Shown here: in pieces, positions 33,821 through 40,889 of the stretch
Position numbering within the stretch: position 1 is the stretch's first letter
Layout of the letters: every line of letters starts with the position of its first letter
Source of the DNA: Sva-07 sp031426215
GTDB taxonomy: Bacteria; Actinomycetota; Acidimicrobiia; Acidimicrobiales; Ilumatobacteraceae
Direction: 5' to 3'
Assembly: GCA_031426215.1 (NCBI GenBank)
Contig: JANPKU010000033.1
Location: 62,001 to 126,000 of the forward strand
DNA: 64,000 nt
Translations under genes and position numbers: made by a program
The notes under the pieces: model-generated
Told to the model about the DNA's origin: nothing
The model's input: the letters and a program-made list of their open reading frames with translations, nothing else
Databases searched by the model: none

Positions 33821-34570
33821 TCAGATGAAGCTGAGCAGGTCCGCGAACACCTCCTCGGGGTCGACCTCAAACCCGCGCCGCTCGAACCACTGACAGACGT
33901 TCAGCACGTCACGGTGCAGGAAGTCGAGCCCCTGGAGATTGGCAGCGATGTCGATCGACTGCGGGAAGTCGATGAACCACAACCGCTCCTGCCACCACAG
34001 CAGGTTGTACGCCGACAGGTCCCCGTGGGCGATCCCTGCTGCAGTCATGCCACGGAGTCCGACGAGCAACTGCTCGAAGGCGTCGGCGACCTGCGACTGC
34101 GACAGTCGGGCCGCCGACAGCTGCGGCGCCGCCATTTCCCAGCTGCCGACGTACTCGAGATCGAACACGTCGTCGCTGAATGCGATCGGGTAGGGGACGG
34201 CCACCCCCGCGTGCCACAGCTGTGACATCACGTCGTGTTCTGTTCCCGTCCACCGGTCCTGGAGCAACCGTTTGCCGTAGGTCGACATCCGCTCGATGGC
34301 GCGCCGATCGCGTGACTTGCGGAACTGGCGGCCTTCCCGGTACTGCACGTCGTGACGGAACGCCGAGGACCTCTGCACGCCCATCGCCTCCAGCTGGCCC
34401 TTCTGGGTGACGTGGCGGGGCAAGTAACGCTTGCGGGCGACAAGACACGACCGGCCGTCGTCGCCGATTCGCTCGACGAGGTTGACCTGTGCCTCCTTCC
34501 CGCTCTTGACGACACCGTGGTCGATGTCGGTGTAGGGCTCGACGACGAGCCATTCCGGGTGTTCGGACAT
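33821..34570 (-). CDS. RIO1-type protein kinase
   Basis: A 249-residue atypical Ser kinase of the RIO family, mostly known from ribosome maturation in archaea and eukaryotes and present in some actinobacteria with unclear roles. The nucleotide loop is GVVKSGKEAQVNLVE (about 19-33), with a RIO-type long insert after it. The catalytic loop is IAHGDLSAYNLLWW (His-Gly-Asp, about 179-192) and the metal-binding loop is WFIDFPQSIDI. The start ATG 34570 has AGAGG 10 bases upstream; GTG 34612 in frame is an alternative. A short upstream ORF with a perfect Shine-Dalgarno lies in its leader. It converges with the large lipoprotein gene. Confidence 0.85.
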   Translation of the reverse strand: MSEHPEWLVVEPYTDIDHGVVKSGKEAQVNLVERIGDDGRSCLVARKRYLPRHVTQKGQLEAMGVQRSSAFRHDVQYREGRQFRKSRDRRAIERMSTYGKRLLQDRWTGTEHDVMSQLWHAGVAVPYPIAFSDDVFDLEYVGSWEMAAPQLSAARLSQSQVADAFEQLLVGLRGMTAAGIAHGDLSAYNLLWWQERLWFIDFPQSIDIAANLQGLDFLHRDVLNVCQWFERRGFEVDPEEVFADLLSFI

Positions 34571-34644
34571 GGTGAAGAACCTCTGGGTGATGCGTACGAC
34601 GAACGGGGACACCGGTCGCCACGCACACGAGGTGCTGGGCTCGC

Positions 34645-34692
34645 TCAGCAGGCGAGGGCGCGACCGGATGGGGCAAACACAGATGCAGTCAT
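34645..34692 (-). CDS. Possible 15-residue leader peptide upstream of the RIO kinase gene
   Basis: On the minus strand an AAGGAGG (34701-34707), the best ribosome-binding site in this part, lies 8 bases before ATG 34692. The ORF is 15 codons and encodes MTASVFAPSGRALAC, ending in Cys at TGA 34645-34647. A TAACGT box at 34729-34734 could be the -10. The ORF ends about 75 bases before the kinase start. A leader-peptide role is inferred from the strong site and position; no attenuator structure was identified. Confidence 0.4.
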   Translation of the reverse strand: MTASVFAPSGRALAC

Positions 34693-34728
34693 GTGAAAAG
34701 CCTCCTTCCCGATCGACGAACGAGTGTC

Positions 34729-34734
34729 ACGTTA
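34729..34734 (-). promoter_or_regulatory. -10 box TAACGT for the RIO kinase transcript
   Basis: TAACGT on the minus strand, about 22 bases before the AAGGAGG of the leader ORF, in the 211-base gap between the RNB and RIO genes. Confidence 0.4.
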
Positions 34735-34781
34735 GACCGCTCGACCTCGCACGTCCACGAAGTTTCGCAACGCACCCGTGA

Positions 34782-36170
34782 TCAACCGACGCGGGCGAAC
34801 TCGACCGACCGCGACGCCGAGTCGGCTCGGACCAACCGCACCCGTATCTCGTCACCGGGGTCGACGCGTCGCGCCGCAACCCTCGCCATGATCGCCGGCT
34901 CGCACACCTGGATGCTCGCGCCGCGTTCGTCCTCGGCGGTGACCACTGCATCGAACACCTCGCCCTCGCGGCCGCTCAGCACCAGCGCCTCAGCAAGATC
35001 GAGTGCTGCACGATCGGCCTGAGCGGCGCGGGCGTTCGCTCGATCCATCACCTCAGGGAGCGACTCGAACGCCGTCTGGATGTACTCGGGCACCGAACGA
35101 CCCGCAGCGACATCGATCGCCGCCTCGACCACGAACCGGTCGGCCAATCGTCGCAGTGGTGCCGTCGCATGGCAGTACGTCGCTGCCACCGCGGCATGCC
35201 ACGGCACGACACCTTCGCGGTAAGGCTCGTACGACGCCCGGCCACTCGCCCGGCGGATCGCGAGCTGGAACGCTGCGGTTCGGGGGTCCTCACGATCGAG
35301 CGACGGCTCGAACCGCTCGAGTGGCACGTCCGGCGCCCATGGCAACCCGAATGCCTGCGCGGTGTGACGCAGCCGCTGCTCGGCTCGCTCGTCGACCGCT
35401 GGCATCGTGCGGAACAGACCGGTCTTTGCCGCGAAGAGCGCGTCGGCGACCGCCATGTTGACCGCAAGTGACATCGCCGCATTGCGCCGCTCGACGACAC
35501 GCCGCGGCCGGAATCGGAGCTCATAGCCCCCGTCCACCCGCTGCAGCTCCTGCTCTGGGGTGTCGACACGGTCCGCCCCACGTTCGCGCTCCGCAGCCTC
35601 GATCCGCGCCGCGAGTTCGTCGAACCCTGCCGGAAGATCGTCGGAGGTGGCGTCCTCGTACGCGAGTTTCGCTCGACTGCGCACCAGCGAACGCTCGACA
35701 TCCTCGAGCGAGACCGCGCCGTCAGAGGCGATGCGCACGCTGAACACCACGGCCGGTCGATCGCCGTCGGGCAGCAGGCTCGCTACGCCTTCGGCCAACT
35801 CCGGCGGGTGCAGGCCGGCTCGCCCGTCGGGCAGGTAGACCGTGACACCGCGGACCCACGCCTCGGCGTCGATCGCTCCGCCCGGAACCACGAACCATCC
35901 GACGTCGGCGATCGCGTAGCGCAACACGAGATCGTCACCGACGACGTCGATGGCGAATGCCTGGTCGAGGTCGGTGCTGGTGGCCGGATCGAGCGTGACG
36001 AACTCGACGTCCGTCCGATCGACGTGGTCGACAGATGCCCCGCGCCTCGCGACCTGCGATGCCTCGTCGAGCACTGCCTGGGGGAACGCGTCGGGCACGT
36101 CGAGTTCGGCCCGGATTCGTCGCAGTCCGTCGCGCACCTGCTCGTCGTCGGGGAGCGTGGGGGTCCTCAT
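34782..36170 (-). CDS. RNB-domain exoribonuclease (RNase II/R family, short form)
   Basis: A 462-residue 3'-5' exoribonuclease-type protein. The RNB catalytic core starts with FVTLDPATSTDLDQAF (about 57-72), holding the metal-binding Asp residues. GVTVYLPDGRAGLHPPEL and CHATAPLRRLADRF (about 345) are further family blocks. Compared with RNase R it lacks the N-terminal cold-shock domains; a short OB/S1-like segment fills the last 60 residues. Actinobacteria commonly have this short form. The start ATG 36170 has a G-rich AGGGGGG just upstream. A 49-bp hairpin separates it from mreB. Confidence 0.88.
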   Translation of the reverse strand: MRTPTLPDDEQVRDGLRRIRAELDVPDAFPQAVLDEASQVARRGASVDHVDRTDVEFVTLDPATSTDLDQAFAIDVVGDDLVLRYAIADVGWFVVPGGAIDAEAWVRGVTVYLPDGRAGLHPPELAEGVASLLPDGDRPAVVFSVRIASDGAVSLEDVERSLVRSRAKLAYEDATSDDLPAGFDELAARIEAAERERGADRVDTPEQELQRVDGGYELRFRPRRVVERRNAAMSLAVNMAVADALFAAKTGLFRTMPAVDERAEQRLRHTAQAFGLPWAPDVPLERFEPSLDREDPRTAAFQLAIRRASGRASYEPYREGVVPWHAAVAATYCHATAPLRRLADRFVVEAAIDVAAGRSVPEYIQTAFESLPEVMDRANARAAQADRAALDLAEALVLSGREGEVFDAVVTAEDERGASIQVCEPAIMARVAARRVDPGDEIRVRLVRADSASRSVEFARVG

Positions 36171-36188
36171 CGCCCCCCTGCACCATCC

Positions 36189-36237
36189 GTTCTCGTGAAC
36201 AAGATGCGTACCTGAGCCGCACCTTGTTCACGAGAAC
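36189..36237. repeat. Long palindrome with 15-bp perfect arms, family E
   Basis: Arms GTTCTCGTGAACAAG (36189-36203) and CTTGTTCACGAGAAC (36223-36237), with an inner ATGCG/CGCAC stem. It lies between the mreB stop and the RNB start. Only one copy is in the window. It could separate the two transcription units. Confidence 0.8.
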
Positions 36238-36243
36238 CCATGT

Positions 36244-37248
36244 TCAACGGCGGGCGCCCATGAACATGCCCTTCAGGGCGTCATAGTGCTCGATGACGTG
36301 GCCGGCGCCCAGCACGACGGCCTCGAGTGGCACGTTCGACATCTTCACCGGCACTTCGGTCTCGCGTTCGATCCGTTCGGCCAGCCCACGCAACAGCCCG
36401 CCGCCCCCGACGAGGAACATGCCGCGCACGAGGAAGTCTTGCGACAGCTCCGGCGGAGCCTTGGACAGGCAGCGGATCACGGACGCCACGATCGACGACA
36501 CCACGTCCTCGATCGCGTAGCGCACTTCTTCAGGCGTGAGGAGCACGGTTTTCGGCAGCCCGGTCATCAGGTCGCGCCCGCGGACCTCGGCCTGGTTCTC
36601 GTCGGGAGTCGGGTCGGCGGATCCGATCGCGACCTTGATCTCCTCGGCGGTTCGTTCGCCGATGGCGATGCCGTGCTCGCGGCGTACGTAGTTCTGGATC
36701 GCGGCGTCGATGTCGAACGAGCCCACGCGCACCGCTTCGAGTGCCACGATTCCGCCGAGGCTGATCACGGCAGTCTCACTGGTGCCACCACCGATGTCGA
36801 TCACCATGTTGCCGACCGGCTCGTCGATGGGGAGGTCGGCACCGATGGCCGCAGCCATCGGCTGCTCGATCAGGTTCGCATCGGCAGCGCCCGCACGGCG
36901 AGCAGCGTCGGTGACCGCCCGCCGCTCGACCTCGGTGATGGCCGACGGCACACAGATGACCACCTTGGGTCTCGTGAAACGGCTCACTCCCACGCGCTGC
37001 AGCAACAGACGAATCATGCGTTCGGTGATCTCGAAGTCGGTGATGGCACCACCGCGAAGCGGACGCACCGCCACGATGTAGCCCGGCGTGCGACCGATCA
37101 TCTGCCATGCCTCGCGACCGGTCGCGAGCACCTCTCCGGTCTGGCGGTTGAGCGCGATGACCGACGGCTCGTTGAGCACGATGCCGCGACCCTTCATGTA
37201 CACGAGGGTGTTGGCGGTGCCGAGGTCGATGGCGAGGTCACGCGCCAT
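36244..37248 (-). CDS. mreB: Rod shape-determining actin homologue
   Basis: A 334-residue bacterial actin forming membrane-associated filaments that guide lateral wall synthesis. Phosphate 1 loop LAIDLGTANTLVYMKGRG is at the N-terminus; VVICVPSAITEVERRA, NMVIDIGGGTSETAVISLGG (phosphate 2) and GMFLVGGGGLLRGLAERI (adenosine motif) follow in order. The length is normal. It is the third gene of a moaE-small membrane protein-mreB run; no mreC, mreD, rodA or pbp2 gene is near, which is unusual for mreB. The small membrane protein ends 53 bases upstream. Confidence 0.95.
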   Translation of the reverse strand: MARDLAIDLGTANTLVYMKGRGIVLNEPSVIALNRQTGEVLATGREAWQMIGRTPGYIVAVRPLRGGAITDFEITERMIRLLLQRVGVSRFTRPKVVICVPSAITEVERRAVTDAARRAGAADANLIEQPMAAAIGADLPIDEPVGNMVIDIGGGTSETAVISLGGIVALEAVRVGSFDIDAAIQNYVRREHGIAIGERTAEEIKVAIGSADPTPDENQAEVRGRDLMTGLPKTVLLTPEEVRYAIEDVVSSIVASVIRCLSKAPPELSQDFLVRGMFLVGGGGLLRGLAERIERETEVPVKMSNVPLEAVVLGAGHVIEHYDALKGMFMGARR

Positions 37249-37301
37249 GTGAGGTCATTCGTGTCGGGTCGAAGGTGCAGGCCGCGCCGAGCGCGGTGGC
37301 G

Positions 37302-37517
37302 TCACGTGTCATCGACACCATCATCGCCGCTGACGCTGCGCTCGGTGGGTTTCATCCGATCCGACGTCTGGCGGCGGGCCTCGGGCGACAGCGCGTCGAT
37401 CTGACGGCGGAACGACGCAATGTTGTCGGTCGGTCGACGATTGCGACCGGCGGCGGACGCAACGAATGCGACCAGAACGCCGAGCACGGCCACGCCGCCG
37501 ATGACCGCGACGATCAC
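37302..37517 (-). CDS. Small single-helix membrane protein, function unknown
   Basis: A 71-residue protein starting at GTG 37517, which overlaps the moaE stop (GTGA). It has an N-terminal transmembrane helix (about residues 2-22, IVAVIGGVAVLGVLVAFVAS), then a basic, hydrophilic tail ending SVSGDDGVDDT. The open frame extends upstream through moaE, but the coupled GTG is the natural start. Being just upstream of mreB it could be a membrane partner of MreB; this is inference. Confidence 0.55.
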   Translation of the reverse strand: MIVAVIGGVAVLGVLVAFVASAAGRNRRPTDNIASFRRQIDALSPEARRQTSDRMKPTERSVSGDDGVDDT

Positions 37518-37993
37518 TCGGAGGCCCCGACCGACCGCGGATCGCGGAGTTCGTGCGCCCCGGTGCCCCAGTCGGCTCCGTCGGCCCACACCTCGTGCTT
37601 CCAGATCGGGGCGGACTCCTTGAGAGCATCGATGGCGAATCGGGCAGCCTCGAACGCCTCGGCACGATGCGGAGCCGAGACGACGGCGATCACCGACGAC
37701 TCACCGATCTCGAGTCGGCCGATGCGGTGCAGCAGGGCAACGCGCCCCGTCTCGGGCCAGCGACGACGCAACTCGGAGGTGATGTCGGCGAAGCGGGCGT
37801 CGACCTGTTCCTCGTAGGCCTCGTAGGTGAGATGCTCGACGCCCGATCGCCCATCGGCATGGTCGCGGATCGTTCCGCTGAACAACACGACAGCCCCGCA
37901 TCGGGGTTGGATCGCCCACGAGTAGGCCGATCCGACCGGCAGCTCGGAATCGGCGAGGCCGAACCAGTCGTCACCGTCGAAGGGTTCTTCCAC
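37514..37993 (-). CDS. moaE: Molybdopterin synthase catalytic subunit
   Basis: A 159-residue subunit that, with thiocarboxylated MoaD, converts cyclic pyranopterin monophosphate to molybdopterin. The conserved pieces are CGAVVLFSGTIRDHADGR (about 32-49), LTYEAYEEQ, LLHRIGRLEIGESSV and KESAPIWKHEVW with the two active-site Lys residues (about 124-135). No moaD or other moa gene is adjacent. The GTG 37993 start is supported by a TACGAT box 6 bases upstream. It is divergent from the small membrane protein gene at 38086. Confidence 0.92.
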   Translation of the reverse strand: MEEPFDGDDWFGLADSELPVGSAYSWAIQPRCGAVVLFSGTIRDHADGRSGVEHLTYEAYEEQVDARFADITSELRRRWPETGRVALLHRIGRLEIGESSVIAVVSAPHRAEAFEAARFAIDALKESAPIWKHEVWADGADWGTGAHELRDPRSVGASE

Positions 37994-37999
37994 GATGGC

Positions 38000-38005
38000 A
38001 TCGTA
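38000..38005 (-). promoter_or_regulatory. -10 box TACGAT, leaderless-type, moaE
   Basis: TACGAT on the minus strand ends 6 bases before GTG 37993, consistent with a leaderless moaE mRNA. Confidence 0.55.
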
Positions 38006-38085
38006 GCGACGATGAACCGACAGTCAGTGGGCGCGACGTCGCCCGCGGACAGCACCCCCGTGGCGAGCTGTACGATCTCGTCTTC

Positions 38086-38652
38086 GTGGAGCCCGGTCCC
38101 CTGCCCCCTCACGAGCGATCGTGGCGGCATCCTTCCGAACTCGGTCCGACGCGCATCGACGTCGATGATCCGAGTCGGCGCACCCACACCAACGTCGTTG
38201 CCCTCGCCGGCGGAGCGATGGCCGTGCTTGCGGTTGCCACGATGGTCGTGGCGATGACCCCTCGAACCGCCGACGGCCCGGTGGCGTTGAGTTCCACGAC
38301 GACTCCGGTCACCCCCCGCACCGTGGCCCTGCCGGCGTCGACGGAGACCCGACTTTCAGACGCCGAGGCAGTCCAGGTCAGGCCGACCACGGCGCTGCTG
38401 ACGTCGTTCGCAGCATTTCCACACGCGGTCACGTCGAGCCCGCAGCTCGACCTCGACGGGACCGACGTCGCCAACGAGCCGCCGACCGACGACGAGATGG
38501 TGTTCCTGCGCACCGAAGCGGTCACCTACCGACTGCAGTGGGATGAGGTCCGACAGCTCACCGTGCCAGACGGCTCGGTGGTGTTCGACGCCGCCGGCGA
38601 CCTGGTTGCCCGGGTGAGCGGTGGCGATCTCCTCAGCCTCGTCGACGACTGA
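38086..38652 (+). CDS. Membrane-anchored protein with PPHERxWRHPSEL N-terminus
   Basis: A 188-residue protein of unknown function. The cytoplasmic N-terminus reads PLPPHERSWRHPSELG (about residues 5-20), a segment I associate with membrane proteins of Acidimicrobiia; that association is from memory and should be checked. One transmembrane helix follows (about 37-57), then a Thr/Pro-rich linker and an extracytoplasmic part of about 100 residues without a known domain. GTG 38086 is preceded by TACGAT, 9 bases away. The 3' end overlaps the convergent epimerase gene by 20 bases. Confidence 0.6.
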   Translation: MEPGPLPPHERSWRHPSELGPTRIDVDDPSRRTHTNVVALAGGAMAVLAVATMVVAMTPRTADGPVALSSTTTPVTPRTVALPASTETRLSDAEAVQVRPTTALLTSFAAFPHAVTSSPQLDLDGTDVANEPPTDDEMVFLRTEAVTYRLQWDEVRQLTVPDGSVVFDAAGDLVARVSGGDLLSLVDD

Positions 38653-39628
38653 ACCGCCGCCGCCCGACGACCACGCCGACCAGCGCCACGACGGCAATCG
38701 CCAGCACCCCGCCAGCGAGGGCAAGTTCCTGGCGGCGCTTCGGTGACACCATCGTCCACCATGGTGCGTCGGTGCTCTCGACGTAGGTCTGTTCGTTCGT
38801 CACCGTCGGCGTCCATCCCGTGGATCGAAGCCGATCGTTCGAGATCACCCACGGCTCGAGGGTGTAGGGCAGCAGTCCGGGTGGAATCGGACCTCGAGCG
38901 AAGCGCCAGCGCAGTCCCGACATGAATTCCCTGAGTCGTTCGGGGAGCGGCACACGAGGTCGTTCACCCGAGAGCGCCCGCACTCGCTCCCCCGGTACCC
39001 AGCCGTCGGGGGCGACGTTGTACACCCCGTCGAGGCCTTGATCGACGCCGACCCCGACGGCAGCAGCGAGGTCGTCGAGATGGAGGAACTGCGAGGGAGG
39101 GTCCGCTTCGGCAAGGCGTCGCCCGAGGCCGTACACCAACGCCGAAGCCAGTCGAGACCCTCCGTCGGATGCCAGCGCGACAGCGGGCCGCAACACGCAC
39201 GTGGTTCTCCCCGGCCGGGCGAGTCGCCACTGCTCGACGAGTTCCTCCGCCGAGGCGAGCTGCCGGGCAAAGACGAATTCGACATCCGGGCGCAGTGTGG
39301 CGTCCTCCGTCAACGGGACCGGGTTGTTCGCTGCCGCTCCGTACACCAGCGCCGACGACACGAAAACGACGTGACGAGCTCCGACACCGTCCGCAATCGC
39401 AAGGGTCGACGCGGCGGATTCGGTCGCACTCTCGCGACGAGCCGCCCGGCGGTCGTAGTCGCTGCTGCCGACGTCAACCACCGTGGTGGCCTCGACGGAC
39501 TCACCGTCGAGCGCGGCGGCGAGCACGACGTTGCGTCCAGCCAGCACGGTTCCCACGCGGTGGCCGAGTGCACCACCTGCTCCGGTGAGCACGACCACGT
39601 CATCGGGTCGTGCACCAGCGCCATCCAT
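38633..39628 (-). CDS. NAD-dependent epimerase/dehydratase family protein with C-terminal membrane helix
   Basis: A 331-residue extended short-chain dehydrogenase. The nucleotide-binding loop is VVVLTGAGGALGHRVG (about 10-25). HVVFVSSALVYGAAANNP (about 83-100) holds the Ser and Tyr of the active site, but the usual YxxxK lysine is not evident, so catalysis is doubtful. FLHLDDLAAAV and GVYNVAPDGW are typical of the substrate domain. A single C-terminal helix (about 302-322) followed by RRRFSRRRG would anchor it. The start ATG 39628 is set by TATCGT 7 bases upstream. It is divergent from the DUF2342 gene. Confidence 0.75.
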   Translation of the reverse strand: MDGAGARPDDVVVLTGAGGALGHRVGTVLAGRNVVLAAALDGESVEATTVVDVGSSDYDRRAARRESATESAASTLAIADGVGARHVVFVSSALVYGAAANNPVPLTEDATLRPDVEFVFARQLASAEELVEQWRLARPGRTTCVLRPAVALASDGGSRLASALVYGLGRRLAEADPPSQFLHLDDLAAAVGVGVDQGLDGVYNVAPDGWVPGERVRALSGERPRVPLPERLREFMSGLRWRFARGPIPPGLLPYTLEPWVISNDRLRSTGWTPTVTNEQTYVESTDAPWWTMVSPKRRQELALAGGVLAIAVVALVGVVVGRRRFSRRRG

Positions 39629-39635
39629 CGCTCGA

Positions 39636-39641
39636 ACGATA
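39636..39641 (-). promoter_or_regulatory. -10 box TATCGT, leaderless-type, epimerase gene
   Basis: TATCGT on the minus strand ends 7 bases before ATG 39628. Confidence 0.55.
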
Positions 39642-39677
39642 CCGATCGGCCGCATCCTCGTCGACGACGGAACCCCG

Positions 39678-39683
39678 TAACAT
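39678..39683 (+). promoter_or_regulatory. -10 box TAACAT, leaderless-type, DUF2342 gene
   Basis: TAACAT ends 6 bases before ATG 39690. Confidence 0.6.
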
Positions 39684-39689
39684 CAGGTC

Positions 39690-40889
39690 ATGGCCGACCA
39701 GGACGAACCCGGCGATTCGATCGACCCCTTCGCCGGCATGCCGCTCTTCGGCGACCTGTCGCGGGCACTCTCGGGCCAGGGTCCGCTCAACTGGGACGCC
39801 GCTCGCCAGTTCGCCGTGCTCGCCGCCAACGGCGGTGGCCTGTTGTCCGGCACGGGGGTCTCGACGTCGGCCAACGTCGAGCCGACCGTGAGGATCAAGT
39901 ACCGCGAACTCGCCGACATTGCCCGGCTGCACGTCGGCGATGTGATGCAGCTCGAGGTTCCGGCCACCGAGCCCGACGTGGCCACACCCGAGCAGTGGGC
40001 CCAACAGACCCTCGAGGCCTACCGCCCACTGTTCACCGATCTCGCGACGTCCCTCGGCGGCACCGACGATCTTCCCGCCGACATGTCGTCGGACCCCATG
40101 GCGCAAATGATGGCCGGGCTCGGAAAGATGATGGCCCCGGCAATGATGGGGATGAGCGTGGGCTCCATGGTCGGCAACCTCGCCCGACGGGCATTCGGTG
40201 TCTACGACCTCCCGATCCCGCGCGCCACGCCGGCGCTGGTGCTCGTGCCGGCCAACATCGATTCGTTCGCCGCCGCCTGGTCGATCGAACTCGACGAGAT
40301 GCGTCTCTGGGTGCTGGCCCACGAACTCGCCGGGATGACACTGTTCTCGGTCGACCACATCGCTGATCACCTGCGATCGCTCGTGCAACGCCACGTCGGC
40401 GGGTTCCGGCCCGATCCATCGGCGCTTTCCGACAAGCTCACGTCGCTCGACATCGACCAGAGCGATCCGATGGCCGCGATGCAGCAGGCGTTCGGTGACC
40501 CCGAAGTGCTCCTCGGGGCCGTTCGATCGCCTGAGCAACTGGCGCTCGAACCTGAACTCGACGCAGCGGTGGCGGTGATGATCGGGGTCATCGACTGGGT
40601 CGTCGACGCCGTTGCGGTCCGGGTCATCGGCGGCAGTGCCCTGCAGATCGCGGAAGCGGCACGGCGCCGACGGGCCGAAGCATCACCCGACGAGATCTTC
40701 GTCGAACGGCTGCTCGGTATCCGTCTCGGCGCCGAACAGACCGCACGCGGCAAGGCCTTCGTGCAAGGTGTGGTCGACCGCGCTGGCGAACACGGTCTCG
40801 AACCGCTGTTCAGTGATCCCGCTGCCGTTCCGACGCCGAACGAGATCGAGGCGCCGGGCCTCTGGCTCGCCCGGGTCGCCGGCGACTGA
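39690..40889 (+). CDS. DUF2342-family protein (zinc metalloprotease-like, degenerate HExxH)
   Basis: A 399-residue protein resembling the actinobacterial DUF2342 family, annotated elsewhere as zinc-dependent metalloprotease or as F420 biosynthesis-associated. The fold-typical blocks NWDAARQFAVLAA, a Met-rich segment (about 135-160) and EMRLWVLAHELAG (about 203-215) are present. At the place where the family has HExxH, this protein has His211-Glu-Leu-Ala-Gly215, so the second zinc His is missing. Peptidase activity is therefore unlikely unless another residue substitutes. The start ATG 39690 follows TAACAT by 6 bases. The 3' end overlaps the convergent MFS gene by 80 bases. Confidence 0.75.
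   Translation: MADQDEPGDSIDPFAGMPLFGDLSRALSGQGPLNWDAARQFAVLAANGGGLLSGTGVSTSANVEPTVRIKYRELADIARLHVGDVMQLEVPATEPDVATPEQWAQQTLEAYRPLFTDLATSLGGTDDLPADMSSDPMAQMMAGLGKMMAPAMMGMSVGSMVGNLARRAFGVYDLPIPRATPALVLVPANIDSFAAAWSIELDEMRLWVLAHELAGMTLFSVDHIADHLRSLVQRHVGGFRPDPSALSDKLTSLDIDQSDPMAAMQQAFGDPEVLLGAVRSPEQLALEPELDAAVAVMIGVIDWVVDAVAVRVIGGSALQIAEAARRRRAEASPDEIFVERLLGIRLGAEQTARGKAFVQGVVDRAGEHGLEPLFSDPAAVPTPNEIEAPGLWLARVAGD

Noticed and set aside
34569..34781. A 70-codon plus-strand frame in the gap before the RIO gene
   Set aside because: No ribosome site, no motif, and it runs over the probable RIO promoter and leader ORF on the other strand.
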